Virus record (IMG/VR): IMGVR_UViG_3300031774_000185
Location: 1-21,576 of that record
Reading direction: 5' to 3' (one strand)
Length of the DNA stretch: 21,576 bases
Source: a virus
The notes beneath the pieces are model-generated. The model made no database searches. It had not been told where the DNA came from and saw nothing but the letters and a program-made list of their open reading frames with translations. This document shows positions 1 to 6,882 of the stretch, piece after piece. The position numbers and the translations under genes are program-made. Each line of letters starts with the position of its first letter. The first letter of the stretch is position 1.

Positions 1-1
1 C

Positions 2-271
2 ATGCGTATCAGAACAGAGGAAGAAAGAGAGATGTATATGAATCTAATTAAAGAATCTATTCAACTCTATAAAGGTATAGTAGAAAATTCTGAGTTTGAT
101 ATGGAATGGATCAATACTATGAAGAGGATTGATGATCAGATTTATTATTGTAAACAACAAAGAAAGAATAAAAAGACTAAAGCAGTTTTGAGTCAATGGT
201 TCGATCCCCAATGGGCAGAGGATTACATCAACGAAATTCTCTTTGACACAAACGTAATAAATAAATCGTAA
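2..271 (+). CDS. Small hypothetical protein upstream of gp5 (5' end may be outside window)
   Basis: An open frame of at least 89 codons that starts with an ATG at base 2, so the true start may lie upstream of the window. The product is charged and probably mostly helical: an acidic N-terminus, a lysine/arginine-rich patch around residues 51-60 (QQRKNKKTK), and an aromatic C-terminal part (SQWFDPQWAEDYI). I do not recognise the family. In T4 the gene before gene 5 is baseplate wedge gene 53, but this product is far shorter than gp53 and I see no resemblance. The late promoter for the next gene lies inside its last codons. Confidence 0.6.
   Translation: MRIRTEEEREMYMNLIKESIQLYKGIVENSEFDMEWINTMKRIDDQIYYCKQQRKNKKTKAVLSQWFDPQWAEDYINEILFDTNVINKS
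256..263 (+). promoter_or_regulatory. T4-type late promoter upstream of gp5
   Basis: The octamer AATAAATA matches the late-promoter -10 box of T4-like cyanophages (NATAAATA), recognised in T4 by the gp55 late sigma factor. It sits about 24 bases before the gp5 ATG, inside the 3' end of the preceding gene, and no -35 box is expected. The leader carries AAGGA (270-274) and GTATAC just before the ATG. Confidence 0.65.
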
Positions 272-286
272 GGATAAAAGTATACA

Positions 287-2836
287 ATGTCATCAATTGA
301 AGGAATTATCAATGAACCTAATGTAAACTTTGTTGGAAAAGACGGGTTTTACTGGTGGGTTGGTGAGGTTGAAGACAATGAAGACCCTATGGAATTGGGT
401 AGGGTTAGAGTTCGTGTGCTTGGATATTATACTAATGTAAGAGGTGGGACGACAGCAGATCTTCCTACTGATAATCTTCCATGGGCAACAGTTTTACAAC
501 ACACATGTCAACCAGGAAATGATGGTCAGGGTGAAAGTTCTGGTCAACTACAGCCTGGTGCTATTGTTATGGGATTCTTCATGGATGGAGAGAACGCTCA
601 AATGCCAATAGTTATTGGTGTTATGAGAGTTAAGAAATCTACAGAATCACAGGAGAAGAAGGTATTTGCCTTTACTGGTGAGGACATGGAACCTGGCATT
701 GGTCCCAATATGGTGACCATGAAACCTGGAAATCCTAACTCAAGTATGGCAACGACCAAAGAGGGTGGTTATGGTAGGGCAAAACCAGATAACACTGTAG
801 ATCTTCCTAATCAAAAAGGTCAAGCAAATGCTGGTCAAATTTCTGGTAAGGGTTCTCCCAATAATCAGGGAACTACAATGAATGGTAGTGGTGGTAATCC
901 CGTCAAACCAAGAAATTCAAATAAACCTAATCCTGCTGCTAATGGTGTTGGTGGTCCTTGGAAAACGTTAGAGTATAAGTTATCATATCTTGTAGAAGAT
1001 CTTGCAGATCATGCTGGTGCTTTGATTCGTGCAGAGGATGGTGATTTCTTAGATGTTGTTACTGGTAAGTTGGTTACTGCAAAACAACTTACGGTAAGAC
1101 TTCAAAATTTCTTGAGTAGTGTATTTGCTCAAGTTATATCTGCAATGCGTCAAGCACTTGCTAACCTTGCCGAACAATTAGAGTTGGTTAATCTTCTTGG
1201 TGGTGCAACTGGTGTGCCATTTGTTGTGTTTACGGCAATTCAAGCAGCAGTTAAATTAATTCTTTCATCTCTTTGTAATGTTGATAGTAAGTTACTTAGT
1301 TTTGTTTCGGATCCCATAGGAAGCATTATGAATGTTCTTGAGGGTTTTCTTGATGGGTTGATTGATAAAGCAACCATGGTTATGCAGGGTGTTCAAGCAG
1401 CAATCGATGGTGTTATCTGCCAAGTTCAAAGACTTCTTGATTCAGTTTTAGGTATTGTTGATCAAGTAACAACAATCGTAGATGGTATTGGTAAAGCAAA
1501 AGAAATTATTGATGCATGGAAAGCAGGTAGTGAAATTTTTGAATCTGGAACTGATCTTCTTAAGAAAGGTATCAGTAGTATTACTGGATTGATTCAACTG
1601 TTCATTAAGTTTGCTGGTAGTAATTGTGATCGTAAACCTGATGGTGGTAAAGATACTGTAGGTTGGTATCCTTTATTTGGTGTTACTCATTGTACTCCTG
1701 AAGAACTTGCAGAAATTAATGCAATTAGAGGACAGAGTAGAGGAAGTTGTGGTGGTGATGCAGGATCTGGTGGTCTTTTTGATAATATTTTCAATGAAGC
1801 AGATCCATATTTAACTGCTGCTAAAACTTTCTTAGATGGTTCCTATGAAATGTTTGTTGGAACTCCTGGTCGTCAGGCAAGTGTAAATAAAAAAGCAAGT
1901 GGAACAACAGAAACATCTATATGCTGTAATCAGAACGAATATGCAAAGTATATTGCTGCTAAAACAATTCGTGAACAAAATCCAGACATAGATGCGGAAG
2001 AACTTCAAAGACAAGTAGATGCTTCCGTAGCGGCAGCAAATAGTGGTAAGGGTGATACTGGTTCTTTAGTTGCTGACCATACAACATATGCTGGTAACTA
2101 TACTCAAGAAACTCATGGTGATGATTGTAAACAAATCGATGGTGATTATGTCAGAAACGTTGATGGTGATTATTTCTTAAAAGTTACTGGTGATTGTCAC
2201 GTTGAAGTTGGTGGTGGTTTCTTCTTTACTGCTACAGGTGCCCCTAAACTTGTAGATAAAAAAGGTAATAAGAAAAACGAAAAAATTCAAAAGCATACAA
2301 TCAAATTTGAATCTGATGTTGACATCAATACTGTTGGTGCTAAGTTTGAAGTTCAAGGTGCAGAATTTAATGTAGGATCTGTTTCTACTAAGTTTACTAG
2401 CAGTGTTTTTGAATCTAGTGGTGGTCAGTTAGCACTCTCTGCAGGAGAAATGATTATTAGTGGAGATAACTCTATTGATATAATTACACCTTCATTAGTT
2501 AACCTGATTAACGTACCAGTGTCAAAAATTCCTAAGGTAATGTCAGGTATTCGTAATTTGGTTGGTGGTTCTGTTGAAACAATTATGATACCTGGTAGTG
2601 GAACTGATATTATTCCTAGGTATATTATTTCTAACCCTTCAGGACCATATTCATTGACATGTGGTACAACAGGATATAACTGTAATGTTCTCACTGGTGC
2701 ATACAATGTTAATGCTGTTGCTGGATTCGTCTATATGCAAGCATCTACTGCTGTAACTATTCTCGCTGGTGCTGGTATGCTTCTTGAAGCAGGAGCAGCA
2801 GTACTAATCCTTGGTAAGACAGTCTTTATCAACTGA
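287..2836 (+). CDS. 5: Baseplate hub subunit gp5-like (tail spike, no visible lysozyme domain)
   Basis: 849 aa, predicted central baseplate hub/spike protein at the tip of the contractile tail. The N-terminal ~115 residues read as the gp5 OB-fold domain: FYWWVGEVEDNEDPMELGRVRVR, an interrupted run ending in LPWATVLQHTCQPG, then QPGAIVMGFFMDGENAQMPIVIG. A Gly/Asn/Pro-rich linker (~120-220) follows, then a long helix-rich region (~225-460) of Ala/Val/Ile/Leu segments. Residues ~605-640 carry GDY/VxG repeats (IDGDYVRNVDGDYFLKVTGD) like the triple-stranded beta-helix needle of gp5. T4 gp5 has a lysozyme domain between OB fold and needle; here I cannot find the T4-lysozyme Glu/Asp/Thr motif, and the helical region sits in its place. 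A late promoter precedes it and a sigma70-like promoter follows its stop codon directly. Confidence 0.88.
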   Translation: MSSIEGIINEPNVNFVGKDGFYWWVGEVEDNEDPMELGRVRVRVLGYYTNVRGGTTADLPTDNLPWATVLQHTCQPGNDGQGESSGQLQPGAIVMGFFMDGENAQMPIVIGVMRVKKSTESQEKKVFAFTGEDMEPGIGPNMVTMKPGNPNSSMATTKEGGYGRAKPDNTVDLPNQKGQANAGQISGKGSPNNQGTTMNGSGGNPVKPRNSNKPNPAANGVGGPWKTLEYKLSYLVEDLADHAGALIRAEDGDFLDVVTGKLVTAKQLTVRLQNFLSSVFAQVISAMRQALANLAEQLELVNLLGGATGVPFVVFTAIQAAVKLILSSLCNVDSKLLSFVSDPIGSIMNVLEGFLDGLIDKATMVMQGVQAAIDGVICQVQRLLDSVLGIVDQVTTIVDGIGKAKEIIDAWKAGSEIFESGTDLLKKGISSITGLIQLFIKFAGSNCDRKPDGGKDTVGWYPLFGVTHCTPEELAEINAIRGQSRGSCGGDAGSGGLFDNIFNEADPYLTAAKTFLDGSYEMFVGTPGRQASVNKKASGTTETSICCNQNEYAKYIAAKTIREQNPDIDAEELQRQVDASVAAANSGKGDTGSLVADHTTYAGNYTQETHGDDCKQIDGDYVRNVDGDYFLKVTGDCHVEVGGGFFFTATGAPKLVDKKGNKKNEKIQKHTIKFESDVDINTVGAKFEVQGAEFNVGSVSTKFTSSVFESSGGQLALSAGEMIISGDNSIDIITPSLVNLINVPVSKIPKVMSGIRNLVGGSVETIMIPGSGTDIIPRYIISNPSGPYSLTCGTTGYNCNVLTGAYNVNAVAGFVYMQASTAVTILAGAGMLLEAGAAVLILGKTVFIN

Positions 2837-2839
2837 CCC

Positions 2840-2868
2840 TTGACAGGGTATCTCTTGACTGCTATACT
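2840..2868 (+). promoter_or_regulatory. Strong sigma70-like promoter of the auxiliary-gene operon
   Basis: TTGACA (2840-2845), 17 bases, then TATACT (2863-2868): a perfect -35 box, ideal spacing and a near-consensus -10. It starts three bases after the gp5 stop codon, so it separates late and early or middle expression. It also argues against a TTG start at 2840 for the next gene and for the in-frame ATG at 2891. Confidence 0.8.
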
Positions 2869-2882
2869 AGATACTGTAGTAT
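2864..2882 (+). promoter_or_regulatory. Dyad overlapping the -10/+1 region (possible operator)
   Basis: ATACTA (2864-2869) and TAGTAT (2877-2882) are perfect inverted 6-mers separated by 7 bases. A nested dyad ATACT-GT-AGTAT lies at 2871-2882. They cover the -10 box and predicted start point of the promoter at 2840-2868, where a repressor could bind. That function is only inferred from position. Confidence 0.3.
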
Positions 2883-2890
2883 GGAGTCAC

Positions 2891-3088
2891 ATGGTGGAAT
2901 CTGAACTAGCACACGTTTTTGTCAACTTCTCAAAACGCACAATCAAGGTCGTTGATGATGAAGGGTATGATAAGACCGTAAATTGGAAATGGGATAATGA
3001 AGGTTCTGAAGGTTTCTCTGAAACTGTTAAGGATATCGAAGACATTCTGGATCCTGATATGATAACCTATTGTTATGCTGTAAAATGA
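2891..3088 (+). CDS. Small acidic hypothetical protein
   Basis: 65 aa if started at the ATG at 2891. Upstream in-frame codons back to a TTG at 2840 lie inside the -35/-10 promoter and cannot be transcribed from it. GGAG at 2883-2886 may serve as ribosome binding site with a short 4-base spacer. The product (MVESELAHVFVNFSKRT...) is acidic, with alternating charged and hydrophobic residues suggesting a small alpha/beta fold. No cysteine pairs or membrane segment are evident. It is the first gene of the operon and its stop overlaps the next start (ATGA at 3085-3088). Family not recognised. Confidence 0.75.
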   Translation: MVESELAHVFVNFSKRTIKVVDDEGYDKTVNWKWDNEGSEGFSETVKDIEDILDPDMITYCYAVK

Positions 3089-3297
3089 TTGGACCTATTG
3101 GAATTACACAACGTCAAGCAGAAGAACACTTTGACTTTATTTTGAATCTAACAGATACACAACGTGTCTGTTGGAAAATTTCTCGTGAAGATGCAGGATC
3201 TGCTATGATTGTTCCTGTAAATGAAGTTTCTCCAATTCCTGACGAGTTACAAAACCAAGTAGAAGAATTTCAAAAACAGTTTATGGAGAACAAATGA
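3085..3297 (+). CDS. Small hypothetical protein
   Basis: 70 aa from the ATG at 3085, which overlaps the previous stop as ATGA; a TTG 15 bases upstream is also in frame but the overlap favours the ATG. The sequence begins MIGPIGITQRQAEEHF and contains a central hydrophobic/charged stretch (RVCWKISREDAGSAMIVPV) followed by an acidic helix-like C-terminus (ELQNQVEEFQKQFMENK). It looks like a small soluble cytoplasmic protein. The stop overlaps the next gene start (ATGA at 3294-3297), implying translational coupling. Function unknown. Confidence 0.75.
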   Translation: MIGPIGITQRQAEEHFDFILNLTDTQRVCWKISREDAGSAMIVPVNEVSPIPDELQNQVEEFQKQFMENK

Positions 3298-3464
3298 TTT
3301 TAGTATTCATTATAGTAGGACTATTATTTTTTATTATGGGTTATGGTTTATGGTTAACATTTGGACCAGGTAAGGAAGAATTGCGTGATCCTATTGACGA
3401 ACATGCTAGAATGCATGAACTAGGAATAGCACATGGACACTCACCCAAACGCAAAGACCAATGA
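3294..3464 (+). CDS. psbN: PsbN-like single-helix membrane protein
   Basis: 56 aa. Residues 1-22 form one hydrophobic helix (MILVFIIVGLLFFIMGYGLW). It is followed by LTFGPGKEELRDPIDEH, which closely follows the hallmark C-terminus of cyanobacterial/plastid PsbN: a GY/GF end of helix, T-A-F-G-P, K-E-L-x-D-P-F and an acidic EEH. PsbN is a thylakoid protein of about 43 residues, needed for photosystem II assembly and repair rather than being a core subunit. Here the usual C-terminus is extended by about 15 residues with several histidines (MHELGIAHGHSPKRKDQ). Starts and stops overlap both neighbours (ATGA). Known cyanophages carry psbA and psbD to keep photosynthesis running; a PsbN homologue would fit that strategy. 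Main doubt: the match is to one short motif. Confidence 0.72.
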   Translation: MILVFIIVGLLFFIMGYGLWLTFGPGKEELRDPIDEHARMHELGIAHGHSPKRKDQ

Positions 3465-3658
3465 TTACTAAAGAAAAACAAAGAGCACAAGTGAAATCTA
3501 AATTCTATTACATCTTTTGGGGTGTAGCAACAGCATCTGTACTATTTGGTCAATTATATGTTGGTTCTGGATATAGAATGTTTGCTCGCTCATTGAATAG
3601 GATCTTCGATACTATTGAAGTAGAAGTAAATCCTCAAAATCTACCTAGGTATTATTAA
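3461..3658 (+). CDS. One-helix membrane protein, tandem copy A
   Basis: 65 aa. A basic N-terminus (MITKEKQRAQVKSK) precedes a hydrophobic segment FYYIFWGVATASVLFGQLYV (residues ~16-35). Then comes a polar C-terminus ending in a conserved-looking block, NRIFDTIEVEVNPQNLP. Positive-inside reasoning puts the N-terminus in the cytoplasm. It resembles the following gene in order and motifs: Y-Y-x-F-W at the helix start, GQ/PQ in mid-helix, then L-(x)n-IEVEV/LEVEI and a proline. They therefore look like tandem duplicates. The neighbour upstream is the PsbN-like gene, so a thylakoid location is a guess from context. Start overlaps the previous stop (ATGA); stop shares a base with the next ATG (TAATG). 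Confidence 0.78.
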   Translation: MITKEKQRAQVKSKFYYIFWGVATASVLFGQLYVGSGYRMFARSLNRIFDTIEVEVNPQNLPRYY

Positions 3659-3837
3659 TGAGAACACAAAATAAAGAGAACTATTACTATTTCTTTTGGA
3701 TAGTTGCAATGGTTGCCTTTATAGTACCACAAGTATTTACTGCAATAGCATATAATAAACTTGCTAATATTCTTGATGCACCTTTAGAGGTTGAGATTAA
3801 AAAGATGCCACCTTATCAGGTGGAGTATATTAAGTGA
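3658..3837 (+). CDS. One-helix membrane protein, tandem copy B
   Basis: 59 aa (MRTQNKENYYYFFWIVA...). A hydrophobic helix at about residues 9-31 (YYYFFWIVAMVAFIVPQVFT) is followed by AYNKLANILDAPLEVEIKKMP and a short polar tail. The same layout as the preceding gene, including YYxFW, mid-helix PQ and the LEVEI block, suggests divergence after a tandem duplication. The ATG shares its A with the upstream TAA, and the stop overlaps the next GTG start (GTGA). No enzyme motif is present; a small membrane-associated partner protein is the most that can be inferred. Confidence 0.75.
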   Translation: MRTQNKENYYYFFWIVAMVAFIVPQVFTAIAYNKLANILDAPLEVEIKKMPPYQVEYIK

Positions 3838-4640
3838 ATAACGTGCTGAACTTATTTAAAAAGAAAAAACCAAAACCTTGGGTTAGGTTTCACAGTCTAG
3901 AACCTGGGTTGGCAGAATGTTATCCAGTCAAACCAACGTCTAGTATAAAACGTGCTTGGCAAGACAAAGAAACAAAGGAGAAAAAATGCCCTTTCCAAGG
4001 ATCACCGAATAGTTCAAACTGCCCTGCTATCAATCAAATTGTGAGAATGGGATGGGTAGTTGTTGCACCTATGGATTTTATTATTACCACAAATGGTGAT
4101 GGTGTATCTTTTACTTACGAAACCCCTGGCCAATTCTCAAGAGTTAGTGATGATTACATTAGTAATCACAAACCAGACCAGGTTATTCCATTAATTGACA
4201 GTCCACGTGACTCATTAGCACACATAGTTAAGGTGGACACACCTTGGCGACTGACATCTAGTGATGATGTTGTTCTATTACAACAACACGTTCATTGGAA
4301 TAATGAAGATCGTTTTACTGCTGTGACTGGGATCTTTGATACTAGATATGCTATGCAGGTAAACATGCAATTACAATGGCACGTTATGGATAGTGGTACA
4401 GATGGAACACTTGTGAAAGCAGGTACTCCATTAGCACAATATATACCTATACCACGTATTTCCTTAGAGAAAGGGTGGTATGATATAACAGTCAATAATG
4501 CGACTAATGAAGATTGGGAGTTAGAACACGCTTTTAATTACTCAGTTCTTTCTGGCAATGCCGAGTATAAGATACACGATAGTTTTCAAGGTCGTATATC
4601 TCGTGCTATGAAGGTACTTAATTACCACAAAAACATATGA
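3834..4640 (+). CDS. Conserved-looking protein, possibly DUF6065-like
   Basis: 268 aa. The GTG start overlaps the upstream stop as GTGA. A lysine-rich N-terminus (NLFKKKKPKP) precedes PWVRFHSLEPG. Three cysteines lie in the first 63 residues (C29, C52, C63). WVVVAPMDFIITTNGDG (74-90) follows, and near the end a beta-rich part with GTPLAQYIPIPR. The order of blocks (EPG start, V-V-x-P-M-D-F, a region of substrate-like W/H residues, then P-L-x-Q-x-x-P-x-P-R) reminds me of the uncharacterised DUF6065 family, but this is from memory and unverified. No known catalytic signature and no signal peptide or membrane segment is evident. It lies in the operon between membrane proteins and an Fe/2OG oxygenase. 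Confidence 0.75.
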   Translation: MNNVLNLFKKKKPKPWVRFHSLEPGLAECYPVKPTSSIKRAWQDKETKEKKCPFQGSPNSSNCPAINQIVRMGWVVVAPMDFIITTNGDGVSFTYETPGQFSRVSDDYISNHKPDQVIPLIDSPRDSLAHIVKVDTPWRLTSSDDVVLLQQHVHWNNEDRFTAVTGIFDTRYAMQVNMQLQWHVMDSGTDGTLVKAGTPLAQYIPIPRISLEKGWYDITVNNATNEDWELEHAFNYSVLSGNAEYKIHDSFQGRISRAMKVLNYHKNI

Positions 4641-4816
4641 TATTAAAACAAGAAGTCATTGACAAGATCCAATTAGCTATGTTACACACCAAAAAGAATG
4701 GTGATATGAACTGGTTAGATGGTGATGAGATAGATGTATGTCTTGCTGGCACATTTGCTGGTGACAAGTTTATTACTATCATTAACAGGACACGTAGCAA
4801 TACCACAAAGCAATGA
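4637..4816 (+). CDS. Small hypothetical protein
   Basis: 59 aa (MILKQEVIDKIQLAML...), overlapping its neighbours on both sides as ATGA (4637-4640 and 4813-4816). An N-terminal amphipathic helix (residues 2-18) is followed by a charged turn (NGDMNWLDGDEID), a short hydrophobic strand region (VCLAGTFAGDKFITII) and a basic tail. It looks like a compact soluble protein. I do not recognise a family. The tight overlaps and absence of a competing frame support it being real. Confidence 0.7.
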   Translation: MILKQEVIDKIQLAMLHTKKNGDMNWLDGDEIDVCLAGTFAGDKFITIINRTRSNTTKQ

Positions 4817-5433
4817 GTGAATTCCGTTACGTAGATCCTCCTAATGGTGGTTGGTTAGAAAATCGATTAGATTCTAACGAAATTGATTATGTTTGGGAAC
4901 GTGTAAAGGAGAAAGAGAGTTCTTATAAATCAAATAAACCTTTGTTAGCTGGAGATATTCACGAGAGTAAGTTATTAGAAGATCCTGATGATTGGTTTTT
5001 TAATAATGTTCTTTTAAAATGTTGTGGATCTTATAGTGATCTTTATCGTAATATGGGCAATACGATACCTATACCAGAAGGAAATTATTCATATCATATG
5101 AGAGAGTGGTGGGTAAATTATCAAAAACAAACTGAGTTTAATCCATCACACACTCATACTGGAGTTTATTCTTTTGTAATATGGTTAAAGATACCAACAG
5201 AACATGAAGAACAAAATAAAGATAATATATCTAATATGAAATTAAGATCTTCTTTTCAGTTTAATTATACTGATATATTAGGAAAAATAAGTCAGTATAA
5301 ATATGATTTGAATAAATCTTGGGAAGGAATTATGTTATTTTTTCCTTCACAATTACAACATCAGGTCTATCCATTTTATAATTGTGATGATTATAGAATT
5401 ACAGTTTCAGGAAATGTTTTAATTAAAGTATAA
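4813..5433 (+). CDS. 2OG-Fe(II) oxygenase (2OG-FeII_Oxy_5-like)
   Basis: 206 aa. Residues ~98-200 match a double-stranded beta-helix oxygenase. There is an HxH iron motif in FNPSHTHTGVYSFVIWLKIP (H113, H115), a distal histidine in FFPSQLQHQVYPF (H183), and the 2-oxoglutarate-binding arginine in DDYRITVSGNV (R195). The pattern pHxH...SGVyYl...FPS..H.V.P....RiSisgN is that of the Pfam family 2OG-FeII_Oxy_5, common in marine phages. Such enzymes couple 2-oxoglutarate decarboxylation to oxidation of a substrate (hydroxylation, demethylation, halogen or ring chemistry); the substrate here is unknown. It is the first of four oxygenase-like genes in the window and is followed 4 bases later by purS. 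Confidence 0.82.
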   Translation: MSEFRYVDPPNGGWLENRLDSNEIDYVWERVKEKESSYKSNKPLLAGDIHESKLLEDPDDWFFNNVLLKCCGSYSDLYRNMGNTIPIPEGNYSYHMREWWVNYQKQTEFNPSHTHTGVYSFVIWLKIPTEHEEQNKDNISNMKLRSSFQFNYTDILGKISQYKYDLNKSWEGIMLFFPSQLQHQVYPFYNCDDYRITVSGNVLIKV

Positions 5434-5437
5434 TATC

Positions 5438-5764
5438 ATGAGATTCAAAGCACTTGTACATGTTAGACTAAGAGGATCTGTATCTGATGCTGCTGGTAAC
5501 GCAGTGATGAAAAATACACATATGGTTGCTCCTAATCTTAAACCTCATTTGTTGAGGATTGGTAAGGCAATTGATTTTTGGTTTGATGCAGAGACTGAAG
5601 AGATTGCAAGAGAAGAGATGGATCTTCTGTCGGATAGGATGCTTGCCAATACTGTAATAGAAGATTGGGAATATAAATTAGAAGAGACAGAAGAAACTGG
5701 AATCGGAGATATATCCAATGACAATGCAGGTACCTCAAAACATGCATTGTTTGATGAATCATGA
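5438..5764 (+). CDS. purS: PurS, phosphoribosylformylglycinamidine synthase small subunit
   Basis: 108 aa. In organisms with split FGAM synthase, PurS bridges PurL and the glutaminase PurQ in the fourth step of purine synthesis. Seen here: FKALVHVRLRGSVSDAAGNAV near the N-terminus (the V-x-L-r-x-x-V-x-D-p-q-G-x-a-v pattern), then LLRIGKAIDFWFDAETEEIARE (V-r-x-G-K-x-i-e-x-x-v-d-A). The core ends with LLSDRMLANTVIEDWEYKLEE (the PurS hallmark LaNpVIEDyei). The core is the usual ~80 residues; an extra acidic tail of about 25 residues follows. Purine genes including purS are known auxiliary metabolic genes of cyanomyoviruses, thought to supply nucleotides for phage DNA. No purL or purQ is present in this window, so it would have to work with host or distant phage partners. 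Confidence 0.88.
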   Translation: MRFKALVHVRLRGSVSDAAGNAVMKNTHMVAPNLKPHLLRIGKAIDFWFDAETEEIAREEMDLLSDRMLANTVIEDWEYKLEETEETGIGDISNDNAGTSKHALFDES

Positions 5765-6882
5765 AAAAGATTGCAATTATTGGTGCTGGTAATGCAGGAT
5801 GTATTAGTGCATTACATTTTTATTATTATTCCCATGATAAGTATGAGATTGAAATCTATCATAGTCCAGGAGAACATCCAATAGAGAGAGTAGGACAGGG
5901 AACAGTAGTTCCACCTGCAGGACTTATTGCTAGTGTGTTGGATTTAAATTGGTATGCACCAGAGAATCCTATAGGTGCTACATTTAAGAGTGGTATTTTA
6001 TATGAAGGATGGGGTAAGTCTAAGGATGAATTCTTTCATCCCTTTCCAATGACTAACATGTCAATGCACTATGTTCCTCAAAAGTTATCAAATGCTGTAT
6101 TAGAATCTGGTTTATTTAAAGTTAAGCAACAAACTATAAATGATCCTGAAAAAGAAATAGATGCTGATATAATAATTGATTGTAGAGGAAGGCATAATCG
6201 AGATAAAGATAACTATGAACCACTTATCAATCCTTTAAATTCATGTCTTCTTTATCGGAAAGAGGGAAGAGATAGTGATTTAATCTATACGAGAACTGTT
6301 GCTACTCCTAATGGATGGACATTTGTTGTTCCTAATAGTGATGGTCTTTCTTATGGTTACTTGTATAATAATACTATAACATCAAAGGAAGATGCCAGAA
6401 AGGATTTCTTAGATAGATTTGATTTACCTGAAGTGGATGGTGATTTAACCTTTGAGAATTATATTGCTAAGAATGTTTGTGTAGGTGAGAGAACTTTCTT
6501 AAATGGGAATAGATGTGGATTCCTAGAACCTTTAGAAGCAACTGCTACAGGGTTCTATCAGAATGTATGTCAGGCGATTTATTGTACGACTATTGGTGCG
6601 ATACCTAGGCAAGGTGTTAATACATATGTTAGAGAGGAAATGTTTAGATTAGAAAAATTTATCCTGTGGCATTATCAATTTGGTTCAAAGTATGATACTC
6701 CTTTCTGGAAATATGCTAAATCTCTTCCATTTAATCCTGATGATAAATTTAATTATATGCTAGAGAAATCCAAGGGTATGACTAACTTAGAAATAGATAA
6801 ACAGTATGATCCCAAGGTTAGTGAGTTGTATGGGCAATGGTCATATCTTAGTTTTAAAAATTGGTATGGACATCAACTATGA
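5761..6882 (+). CDS. Flavin-dependent tryptophan-halogenase-like protein
   Basis: 373 aa. An N-terminal FAD-binding Rossmann motif (KKIAIIGAGNAGCISALHF, residues 2-20) is followed by a GQGT..P region. TFKSGILYEGW (74-84) carries a lysine (K76) at the position of the catalytic Lys of PrnA/RebH (K79). Then come DIIIDCRG (136-143), GWTFVVPNSDGLSYGY (185-200), GFLEPLEATATGFYQN (253-268) matching the FLEPLESTS halogenase block with its conserved Glu, and FILWHYQFGSKYDTPFWKYA matching the C-terminal HY...R.DTPFW motif. The family chlorinates or brominates tryptophan-like substrates using FADH2. Odd points: it is well short of the ~500-540 residues of characterised enzymes, and the WxWxIP motif reads GWTFVVP, so halogenation is not assured. 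It may be a divergent FAD monooxygenase. ATGA overlaps link it to purS and the next oxygenase. Confidence 0.85.
   Translation: MKKIAIIGAGNAGCISALHFYYYSHDKYEIEIYHSPGEHPIERVGQGTVVPPAGLIASVLDLNWYAPENPIGATFKSGILYEGWGKSKDEFFHPFPMTNMSMHYVPQKLSNAVLESGLFKVKQQTINDPEKEIDADIIIDCRGRHNRDKDNYEPLINPLNSCLLYRKEGRDSDLIYTRTVATPNGWTFVVPNSDGLSYGYLYNNTITSKEDARKDFLDRFDLPEVDGDLTFENYIAKNVCVGERTFLNGNRCGFLEPLEATATGFYQNVCQAIYCTTIGAIPRQGVNTYVREEMFRLEKFILWHYQFGSKYDTPFWKYAKSLPFNPDDKFNYMLEKSKGMTNLEIDKQYDPKVSELYGQWSYLSFKNWYGHQL

Noticed and set aside
2425-2706. Open frame of 93 codons on the minus strand inside gp5
   Set aside because: It lies wholly within a well-supported gene on the other strand and reads as a low-complexity shadow, with no promoter or ribosome binding site.
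2840-2890. TTG start at 2840 extending the small gene before 3088
   Set aside because: These bases are the -35/-10 promoter; a transcript from it cannot include the TTG. The ATG at 2891 is used instead.
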